The translations under genes and the position numbers were made by a program. Shown one piece after another: positions 35,250 through 47,520 of a stretch of 64,000 nt of DNA. The notes under the pieces are model-generated. The model saw only the letters and a program-made list of their open reading frames with translations. It was not told the origin of the DNA and made no database searches. The first letter of the stretch is position 1, and every line of letters starts with the position of its first letter. The DNA comes from Cinnamomum chago (lineage: Eukaryota > Streptophyta > Magnoliopsida > Laurales > Lauraceae). Location: NCBI GenBank assembly GCA_038049695.1, contig CP142455.1, positions 21,055,501-21,119,500 of the forward strand. Direction: 5' to 3'.

Positions 35250-35726
35250 CAGGCCCGACCCTGGACAGGGGCTGTAAGTGCCCTTGCCCAGGGCCCATTT
35301 TCCAGGGGGGCCCAAAATCCAGAGTGAGGCTTTGTTGACTTGGCATTTGGCAGTCCTTTCTAACTCCAGGTCCTTTTTATTACCTGTTTGGATTAATGAC
35401 TTCAATGAGCCTGGAATTAGGTTTTTTTTCTTTTCCCTGGATATGAGATTCGAACTCAGACGCCCATCTTCGGCCCTTCACCCGTTCTTCTCATCTGTTA
35501 GTGGGGCCCACCGATGATTTTTTATTCCCCATATATGATGCTTAAATTCTGGTCTGAGTTCTCTTTCTTCTTTTTTTTTTTTCAAATAGTTATACTTGGG
35601 CATCATCAACCCATTGTCAATTTTTCACATCAGTAGGGCCCACCAATGATATTATCATATATGATCGCTAAAGAGGCCTAACTTTTACTCTTGCCCTGGG
35701 CCCTGAAAAATTCATAACCTGCCCTG
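35250..35726. mobile_element. Small hAT-like MITE
   Basis: 477 bp, beginning CAGGCCCGACCCTG and ending in GCCCTG (reverse complement CAGGGC). An 8-bp near-perfect target duplication (ataataca 35242-35249; ataatata 35727-35734) supports the hAT group. The internal 'cttgcccagggccc' and 'cttgccctgggccctg' show further terminal similarity. No coding capacity. Confidence 0.65.
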
Positions 35727-35734
35727 ATAATATA

Positions 35735-36322
35735 ATTTCTTCAAATTCCTAGGAATCCAATTACATAAAACAAACAATCCCTTAATATTTTGCAAATGGA
35801 ACCCTTAGCTATGGGCCATGTCCAGGGCAAAAATATGGGCCTTCCTTGAACTAGCTTTGCCATGGAATGGCACATGGGCACCTCTAATAGCAGAAAAATA
35901 CGAATCACAGTTTCCACGAAAGATCAAGTTAGGAAATTAAATTCAATGTACCATTCTGAGTAAAATAAGGAAATTCTAGTAAGGGGTAAAAATCAAACCT
36001 TGAGGCTGAGAAATTGCATGTACAAAGGCAAGGTTGGTGGCTAAGGGCTTAACTTGTGACACTTCTCGATCAGGTGTTTGATAGGTTTAAAAGTGAATAA
36101 ACTAGATTATGCATGATTGTGAAGTTCATTTACAAGTGAACAAAAATCTGAATGCAATATATTTATCAAAAAGAGATATATAGCATGTACCTGAATTTTT
36201 CACTAAGCTCACAAGGGTTGAAGAGAAGCAACAACAGCTGTTAAAGTTTGTAATCCTCTCTGAACTTGCGAAGATTTTGCCAGACTTCAATTGACCTCCG
36301 GAGACAAGTATACATTCATCTC
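35735..36322. other. 3' flank of the NLR gene
   Basis: No gene recognised. It probably includes the 3' UTR of the minus-strand NLR gene. Confidence 0.45.
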
Positions 36323-38997
36323 TTAATCATGAATCATGATAGAGCGTACATGCTGGATCTTAAACCAGTCCAACCCATTTTTCTGAACCCTCTCAAGAAA
36401 TTGAGGTGGTTGTCTCAACAAGAACAGTTCTTGAAGGGTTGTAACATGCTGAAGTCCTTCTGGGACCATCTTTAATTTGGAACAGCCACATATCTCCAAG
36501 AGTCTAAGATTAGCAATTGCTCCTTCCGCGACTGTCCAATCCTCTAGACACTCAAAAATTTTGATTTTTAAAACTGCTAGCGCAGGGAAGCCATTGGCAG
36601 AGCAACACATTTTCCGCCCAAAGTAGCTGTCTGTCTCTAATTTGAGAACCTGAAGTTTTGGTAGCTCCTCTAGTATAGCCATTGGGTCTTCTTGCAAGAA
36701 AGAATCAAGCATGACTAACTCAGTGAGGTTGGGTGCAAATTGTTGGAGGGTAGGAACCATCGTCAATGCTCCAGTCAAATGTAGCTTTTCTAACTCACTT
36801 AGAGGTGATGAAGTGATCTGTGTGGGTATCTGCAGGCCCGGCGTAGTTGTAATCAATGATAGGGATTCGAGGTTCTTTTGTTTGCCAATGAAGTTGGACA
36901 ATGCAGTTTGGTATTGCTCTAGACAACCATGTAATCCCAAAGATCTCAAGCTAGTCAGCTCACCAAAATCACCCTCAATCCAGTCGCCAACTTCAATAAA
37001 TGAAAGGGTCTGTAGGTTGGTTAATTCGCCGAGTCTCATATATTTTGCTCTTGGTGAAAAAAATAACCCTTTGTATATATCCAGATGCCTCAATTGTCTC
37101 ATCTTACAAATGCCATCATGAATTTGAATTATATTAGAAAATGAGGGAGATTGTATAACTAGTGTCTGCATATTGTAAAGGTTGTATAAGGCTGATGGAA
37201 GCTTATTCATCTCTTTCTTGAATGTAATGGACAAGTACCTAAGAAGGATGAGATTTCCAATTCCATCGGGGAGATTTGAGGTGTGCACTTCAACTAGGTT
37301 CATCACTCTCAAGAATTTGAATATTCCAGAAAGTGATTTCCAAATCGCCTTATCAAATTTCCTTTCTAGTTGGGTGGAGGCGTGGAGCAGAGCAATGAAC
37401 GGTGGTGTTTAGTCAAGTGGCTCATAGGAATATTCTTATCATGATGAGTAATGGCAACTCGACGAGCTGTAGTTGGTGAAGCAGAGCCTACTTTTACACC
37501 GTAAACATGGAGGAACAAATCTTCCTTTGCTTTTTCAATGGAAAGATCTCGAAGCAGATCATGGATGCTACAATTATTAACCCGACCAGTAAAGTGGCTT
37601 TCAGCCACCTGAATTAGGCTTCTGTCAATCAGTGCCCGCAAGTAATCCTCTGCAACTTCCTCAGGTGTTTCATCACCCCTCCCTTGTACAAATCCCTCCG
37701 CAATCCACATGTGAAACAGTTTAGTTACACTGATACTTGAGTCTTCCGGAAAAGCAGCAAAATAGAGAAAGCACATTTTCAGATAATAAGGTAAATCCTT
37801 GTAACTCAGGGCCAATATTGGGACTATTGTATGTTCACCTTCTTTCAGGTGCCAGTCAATTGCCTTGAGAACCTTTTTCCACTCACGAATTGACCGATCC
37901 TTCGTTGACAGGAGCCCTCCTAGCACCACCGCTGCCAGTGGTAATCCGCAACATCTTTTTGCTATGTCCTTTCCTGCCATCTCCAGTTCTTTGAAGTCGT
38001 CATGATTGACAACTCTTGGAAAGGCCTTCTTGAACAACAACTCCAGACAGTCTTCATCTGTTAGAGGTTGCAACTCGTGCGGATTGCTGCTTGAGTCTGC
38101 ATATTGAGCTACATCTCTTTTGCGAGTGGTTAGCATTATTCTGCTTCGTTTGTTCTCGGCTGGGAAGGAAGCTTGTATACCATCCCAAGCTTCTTTATTC
38201 CATATATCATCAATTACTATCAAGTAACACTTTCCTTTCAAACAATTAAACAGCTCCCCACTAAGCTCCTCCTCATTCATTTTTTTCAACTTGTCAATAT
38301 CATCAGATGACAGTGTTTTGACGCATTTTATCGGATCATATAAAAGATCACGTCCAATAAATTCTTGAGAAACATAAATCCAGGCATAACATTCGAAATG
38401 GCAGCTCCTTATGTGTATGTCATTGAAAACTTTATTAGCGAGAGTGGTCTTACCTAAACCTCCCATGCCAACGATTGAAACAACAGATGTTCGAGCACCT
38501 CCTCCAGTCAGCATCTTGGAGATTATCTCGGTCTCAACTTTGATGCCGACAATGTCGGCTTCCTCTACTCTGGGTGATCTCTTCTCCTTCCTTACAGCAG
38601 AAGTCGATGCTTCTCCTTTGTCGACTTGTACATTTCCTAAGCCCAAGTTTGATTTGTTCTTTGAGATGTTGTCAAGCCTTGAGTTGATCTTCTTGATCTC
38701 CTTTCCTATCCTATGGAGGGCCATTGCTCGGTTTAAATGATTTTTCTTGACACTGAGAACGTATTCTTCAATGATGTCCTCAGCTTGGAAGGTGGCATCT
38801 CTTACCTGGCAAACCCAGAGATTGATTTCTTTGTCCTCTGAGCATTTGTTATCAGCTTCTTCGAGGGAGAGACTTATCCATTGGAGTTTCTCACGAAGCA
38901 ATCTCACATGCTTCGATACTCCATCGAGCAGTTTTGCTTCTTTTTCTATCAAGTCATACAGTTTATTTAACAAAACACCTACAGCAGGTCCAGCCAT
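36323..38997 (-). pseudogene. CC-NBS-LRR (CNL) disease resistance gene with one apparent frame break
   Basis: Intracellular immune receptor of the CNL class, RPP8/RPP13-like in layout. The start at 38997 (MAGPAVGVLLNKLYDLIEKE) is chosen because it gives the standard Rx-type coiled coil; an upstream in-frame Met at 39099 adds 34 atypical residues. Motifs: P-loop GMGGLGKTT (about residue 176), kinase-2 LIVIDDIW (about 258), RNBS-B SRIMLTTRKRDVA, GLPL CCGLPLAAVVLGG (about 346), RNBS-D CFLYFAAFPED (about 410), and IHD in place of MHD (about 474). The NBS frame stops near 37366. Just before this stop, a one-base shift leads into LERKFDKAIWKSLSG and an LRR region of about 340 residues ending at 36323. 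With the shift the length (about 890 residues) is normal for the class. It is either a recent pseudogene or a sequence error in a C-rich spot ('ccacgcctccacccaac'). No intron signals explain the break. The IHD variant could affect autoinhibition. Confidence 0.85.
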
Positions 38998-39234
38998 CTC
39001 TTTCTCGATGAAGCAGGAGAAGAAGGAGATGTAAGAACTAAGAACAGGCCCTAGAACGACATAAGGACCATCAGCTTTGTTTGAGGAAGTCAAAGACAAC
39101 CACAGGAACTTTCCTCTCTCATGTAAACGCTCTCCCTTGCTGGCATTGACAAAATGGAAACGTTATTTTACATGCTTGCTAGTATAATCCAGGTAGCTTC
39201 AGCTAAAGGAAAAGGAATTAAGTACTTTTCCAGT

Positions 39235-39526
39235 CCCGTTTGATAATTTTACTTGTAAAATAAAGCCAAGTTGAGTAAAGTTAAGCATCAAATCAAAAGC
39301 ACATTAATTCAAAACTCTCTCCATTATTTTTCAAAAAAAGTCAAAAATCAACTACCTTTATTCACTAAAAGACAAAAAAACTCCATTTCCTCATAAAAAG
39401 GTAAAAAAATATTCCATTCCAAACAACAAAAAATAAAATACCATCATAACCCACTTATATTTTATATTCTCTCGTTTTATTTCACTTCACTCCACTTTAT
39501 TTTAAAAGTAAAATGCCAAACAGGCG
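39235..39526. mobile_element. MITE upstream of the NLR start
   Basis: About 290 bp. The left end 'cccgtttgataattttactt' mirrors the right end 'aagtaaaatgccaaacaggc', with further arm similarity ('gtaaaataaag', 'ctttattttaaaa'). No coding. It lies about 240 bp upstream of the chosen NLR start codon. The target duplication is unclear, so superfamily is open. Confidence 0.65.
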
Positions 39527-39619
39527 AAGTCCAAGATAGAGTTACAATTTTGAGTCCGGATCCTCTGAATGCCTGTGAGGTGATTGCTTATTTGAAAAAC
39601 AGAAGAATTAAGGTGGAAC

Positions 39620-41718
39620 CATAGTTACCTAATTCGCAGTTCGACCCATTCGAATTCGAATTCGTAATTCGCAATTCAATAGTTACTCCAATTTGAAAAT
39701 TCAATGGGGGTAGGTTTAGCTAATTTGGTTTGCAATTTGCTTGATTCGTAATTTGAGTTTGATGAAATCGTCAGAATAATTTGATGTAAGTTGATATGAC
39801 TCGTACGTCCATTCAATATATACATAAATATTTCTTATAAATTAAATACTTTAATAAGTATATAATTGATGACATTTCACAAAAAATTATTATCAAATAA
39901 ATGTTTAAAAACAATGCATATATTTTTGTTGGTTCTAGTGTCAATCAATATACTTCTACTACTCAAAGTGGGGCCCATATATCAAAAACTATAAACTAAT
40001 TAGGATGAACCGTTGATTTATTTAATATAGATAAGTGAGTTCTTTTATAAAATTTTATTCATGTATCATGTAATTGTTTAATCTTATAATTTATTAATTT
40101 ATTTTAAATTGAAATTTGATTAATCATATATAAAGGGGAGTAAATTATTTTGATCGGTCAGGATTCCTCATTGGCCCAAGTAGAGATGCACATATTCAAA
40201 TTTAATATTAGATAAGTCTAAGGTACCAAAAAAAAAAAAAAAACTGAAAAGATAGGCATGCTTTCAAACAGTATAAAGATGACAGTTTGTTGAGTAATAG
40301 TAGCCAGAACCTGTACAACAAGAAAATGAAAGGATAAGCTTTTAATTGAATGAATGAGTAATGAACCTCTAAGATTGTAACTTAGAAAACTCATGATTAA
40401 AAGGAGTGTAACTCCAATGCCAGACCCATCTATTATAATATATTCATTCAAAATTCAAACTATGTACTTAAATTGGGTATCCTTAAATCTTACATGAATC
40501 GGAGTTTTTTCAACCGTTGATTGATTGCTTGATAAAAAAAAACATGATTATCATCACATTTTTCATCTAAATGTCAAACTAACGGGAGATCAAACTCGGA
40601 TTAATGAATATTTATATAGATGCTATAAACGAGTAAGATGATTATTTTGTACGGTCCAGATTTAAACAGGCATTTTAACTTGGGATTTCTCACTCTTTGT
40701 GTTAAGGTTTGATTTAGTTTCTATGTAAATATGAATTGAAAAGAGGGGAGCCTTTGCCTGGGAGAGTATACAAGACAGAAAAAGTATATTAAATTAATTG
40801 AGAGACAATTACCGTACGAAAGGTTTTAAAGCTGACAATAGCCCTAGAACAGCCGAAAAATATATATTTACTGCAGAAATGTTCGATCTGTAGGATATCG
40901 CAAGGGTTACAGGATATCCCATAATCACTTCAACAGTCCTTTTTCTTTTTCATTTTTTTTCCTTGACTGTGGGACCACCAAATCACCATCTAAACCGTTG
41001 GATAGCTGTATGAGTGTAATAACTAAATTCGCACCAAATCTGAACTATTAATCTATCACGATTATAACTATCAATAGATCAATAGTTCTAATTTGGTGCG
41101 AATTTAGTTCTTACACTCATATAGCTATCCAACGGTTTGGATGGTGGTTTGGTGGTCCCACAACCAAGGAAAAAAAATAGACTGTTCAAGTCTTCTTACT
41201 TCTGATTGTGGGACATCCTACATTCTAGATCGAATAGTTTTACAATAAATATATATTTTTTGGCTGTTCTGGGCCTATTGTCAGCTTTAACATATTCCGT
41301 ATGGTAATGGAGAAGTTGGAAGGAACGTAGAAAATATATTAAATTAATGTATGGGGAAGTGGGAAAGTTGCATTGAGTGGGACGTGCTTTTCCTTTCCCC
41401 TTCCCATTGCCCACCTTCCAAGTTCCACCTCTCTCTCTCTCTCTCACTGCATGTTCTTTTCTTTTTTCTTTTATCATCATTAAACTTCATGGATGGAAAA
41501 ACGAAGGGCGCAAGTCTTGCCTAGCAGGAGAGATTATAGTCGTAGAGAGTCTGAGAACTAATGATATGGAATCTGCATACAAAAGTCGTTCTCTTTTCTT
41601 GGAAGATGTCTCTAATTATAGCGAACTATACAATTCAAAAAGCGGATTTGGATGAATTGAACTGCAATTTATACTGTACGTGATTCGGATCCCCGATGAA
41701 CCAAATTAGGTAACTATG
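39620..41718 (-). mobile_element. hAT-like non-autonomous TIR element, copy B (inverted relative to A)
   Basis: A 2099-bp element with inverted ends CATAGTTACCTAATTCGC and CCAAATTAGGTAACTATG. It has a perfect 8-bp target duplication GGTGGAAC (39612-39619 and 41719-41726). Read on the minus strand, it aligns with copy A from end to end, for example 'gaaaagagaacgacttttg', 'agtttaatgatgataaaag' and the block around 40260-40440 matching 24620-24810. It has no transposase frame. It contains a nested palindromic element near 40805-41310 that copy A lacks. Confidence 0.88.
40805..41310. mobile_element. Palindromic TIR element nested in copy B
   Basis: Long inverted arms: 'gctgacaatagccctagaac' on the left mirrors 'gttctgggcctattgtcagc' on the right. 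Inner arms 'gcaccaaatctgaactatt' and 'gatcaatagttctaatttgg' face each other around 41040-41095. The outer ends carry 'caattaccgtacg' and 'ccgtatggtaatgg'. Copy A reads straight through the equivalent point ('aattaatttatggagaaatt' on its minus strand), which serves as an empty site. Exact ends and target duplication are uncertain. Confidence 0.75.
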
Positions 41719-41726
41719 GGTGGAAC

Positions 41727-42756
41727 AGATTGATTAATCACTCCATCTTTCAATGGAAATATAAAATTTAGACATCTATTTTTATTGTGTGGCCACAGCA
41801 TTTCACTCTTCCTTCCCAACAATGCGAGAGAGGGAAAAAGAAATTACAGTTTATCATGCTCCTCATGTTCTGCCCGTCTGGGACTTGAATTGCTATAAGG
41901 TATTGGTTTGCTCCCCATGCATATTTTGTTTTCTAAACTTGTCCCAAATTTGCGTTGCACATGGTTGTGTGGGTTTAGCGGTCATAAAAAATTCTCCAGA
42001 AGCTCCTAGAACGGGACATATGCAGGGGCCTATTTGCCTTGAGAAACAAGAGGGTCATTCAGCTCACCATAAAAACAAGAAAAGTAGATTTAGCAGAAGT
42101 TGTAAGGTAATTAATCCAAGAAATGAAATGAAAGTTCAATAGATTTTTTTATTTTTATTTTACCCTTTTGTTTCACCGATTCTACTCATCAAGTCCTCTT
42201 TTGCCATGTACCTCTTAAATTTATTTCTTCAGAGTGCCTTAACCTAACTATTTTAAGGTCAGTCTTATCCCTGACGAGTGATATTCAGACTCAAAAGAGT
42301 TACACAAGTGGAAGGAGGAAGCCCTTTAAAAAGGTTCGAGATATATAAGACCTTTAAAAAAGCTCGCCAAAAAACTCTAGTGAAATTTTTATGTCTTTTC
42401 TCATGAGCACAAGGTCCATAAAATCCCCAAAATTATTAACAACTTCTAATCTCAATTACTTGTGAGTTGGCCATTTCATGCGCACACATGTGATATTGGG
42501 GAAAAGATATCCATCAGCCTCTCAGTGTTTAATCTCAACTCTTTGTTTAGAGGCCTTAGACTAATAGTTTTGTGGTTGGTATAACAAACATCCCACTGGT
42601 TCTACCTATGTCGTATGTGGTCTAATTCTTTACAAAATAAATTGTATGGTCTAATGGTGAGCTGTTGCTGGGCAATCAATGTGGCTCTCCTTGGCCGCAT
42701 TCAACTATTGTATGGCAATGCGGCCTTAAAATTTTAACTATTTAAAACTAATGATG
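41727..42756. other. Intergenic, no gene assigned
   Basis: A plus-strand open stretch at 41789-42142 (117 codons) has exon-like features, including a CVGLAVIKNSPEAP segment and a possible donor near 42107. I recognise no family and cannot place it in a gene. Confidence 0.4.
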
Positions 42757-43388
42757 TTTTTTTTTTTTTTTTTTTTTAACAAATAAGCATATTCACTAAA
42801 CGAGGAGAAAAACAACAAGAGGATAGAGGACAGGCACATAGAACAACACCAAATTAGCCCTCAGATAAGATAAGAGATGCCCTTTCCCAACCTACATCCT
42901 ACCTAGCATAGTAGCAAACTTTAGGAAGCATATGCGCCTACCCATTTATGATTCGAGGAATGTAATCAAAATCTAATAATAATAATAAAAAAAAAGAACC
43001 CTAGGCTTTAATGTCCAGAATGATGGGATTTATGGACCAGTCATAGTTCCCCTTCAGAGCTTGCACCACCTCTTTAGCGTCTATCAAAATATGAACCCAG
43101 TCAAAACCATTCCTCTTTGCCTTTTCTAACGGAACCAAAACTGACCTCCCTTTGACCTCTTTTGAAAAGACGATTTTTGGCACTTGGATCAATCCTAAAG
43201 ATATGTTAGTTTTACAGCTCATTGCAATTGTAAGTACTAGTGAAACTTGAATTAACTCTATATATTCATGTGGCCTAAAATACGGACCCACCATTTGAGT
43301 CCAGAGCCTCATATGCCAGTGTGAACCCACGGTAAAGCCAACTATTGAAATCTGTGAACTGGTCAAAATGATGACACCATCTCAAAAT
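42757..43388 (-). mobile_element. L1-type LINE 3' end with RNase H-like C-terminus
   Basis: A minus-strand fragment. Poly(T) at about 42757-42777 marks the poly(A) tail, followed by a 3' UTR. Coding from about 43366 to 43001 ends in VHILIDAKEVVQALKG, then DWSINPIILDIKA and a stop. This matches the C-terminal RNase H domain found on many plant L1 ORF2 proteins. The upstream part is cut off by the larger LINE inserted at 43389, and no continuation is visible beyond that element. Confidence 0.7.
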
Positions 43389-44046
43389 CTTTTTTTTTTT
43401 TTTTTTTGCTTTAAGGGTAATTGTATTAAAAAGAAGGAGAAAACAGGGGGAAGGAATATACAAGGGTCAAATAGGACCCCCAAAAGGAAGGAAAAGCTCA
43501 AAGAAGAGGAGCCATAACAAAAGGAGGACAAGCTCACAACTTAAACTTTCAAAAAGAGGCAAATAGACTTGAGCTGGGGACTACAAAAAGACTTAGGGCC
43601 CGTTTGGCATGTCTACTTTCCAAGTCTGTATCTCTTAAAACTAATTGGAAAAGATATTATGGGATAATAGACTGTTTGGATATCACAAGTAGTATGTCTA
43701 TTTGAGCCAGATCATAGACATTTTTTGTCTACTTCAAAAAAGCCCAGAAAGTATGCTGTTATGGACAGACAAAAAGGTCTGAAGCGGGTAGCCCATTTTG
43801 AGTAATTTTCGGACAAATTTGCCCTCACTTATTTCTGAGATTGACAAGTTTACCCATGTTCCTCTTTGCAACAACGAAGGTTTTCTCATTCACGTTGGAA
43901 AGAAAAACCCTAACAGAGCTTTTCCTTCCTTCCTCCACCTTTTCTCCATTCCTCACAAGGTACTTTGGATTGGAATAGTGTGTGGATCTACCATACAAGT
44001 TACACTTCTCACCATCATTACAGTCTTAACAAATTGGGAGCAACAG

Positions 44047-44342
44047 GTTTGTTTTTTGCTCTTTTTGGTTCTGTTGCTGCTGGTGGGTCTGAGAAATGGC
44101 CTGGGTCAGGAGCAGCTGAAGGCACCTTCGAAGATCCACACCTTATTCTCTGTGGAGTGCCAGGATTACTTTGATTGGCAGACTGTGGGTCTCGTCCACA
44201 GCTTCAAGAAGGCCCTCCAGCCCGGGCCCATCACCAGGCTTCTCAGCTGTACGGATGAGGAGAGGAGCAGGTACAAGGGGATGGAGCTTGCCCCAACCAT
44301 GGAGGTGCCATCCATGAGCAGGCACCCCAAGACTGGGGATTG
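44047..44342 (+). pseudogene. Captured fragment of a SERGT1-like peptidyl-serine galactosyltransferase gene
   Basis: The plus strand reads a hydrophobic signal-like FLLFLVLLLLVGL, then APSKIHTLFSVECQDYFDWQ, TVGLVHSFKKA, QPGPITRLLSC and VPSMSRHPKTGDW. These are the first conserved blocks of plant SERGT1 (Golgi/ER glycosyltransferase acting on extensin serines). The match ends at a plausible donor (tg|gtgggt, 44342/44343) and no later SERGT exon follows. An initiator Met at the expected place is not present. It is a 5' gene fragment within the Pack element, not a working gene. Confidence 0.8.
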
Positions 44343-47270
<2,928 letters not shown>

Positions 47271-47364
47271 GTATTACTTTTAACCAAGATATACTTTTTT
47301 CAAACGGTGCATTATAATCTATATTATTGTCCAATCCACTTGACTTCATTTTATTGCACTGCAG

Positions 47365-47520
47365 GTGGATGAATCTTATGATCAATACAGTGAAGATGGT
47401 TATGATGATTCCATGAGGGGAATACATGATCCAAGCTGGGACTTGTGGGAGGAATGGATGGGATGGGAAGGTGCAGGCATCAGAGACTACTACACTTCAC
47501 ACATCAATCCTTACATTTGA
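47365..47520 (+). pseudogene. Unidentified captured terminal exon
   Basis: It follows the acceptor 'ttgcactgcag' and encodes 51 residues ([19 protein letters not shown], then [15 protein letters not shown] and [10 protein letters not shown]) to TGA. It looks like a conserved acidic/aromatic C-terminus, but I cannot name the family. Joined to the preceding UBP-like exon, it would be out of phase and hit a stop after two codons. It may come from the same source as the coiled-coil piece at 46867. Confidence 0.55.

Noticed and set aside
36711-39034. Plus-strand open stretches across the NLR gene
   Set aside because: Antisense to clear NBS and LRR coding.
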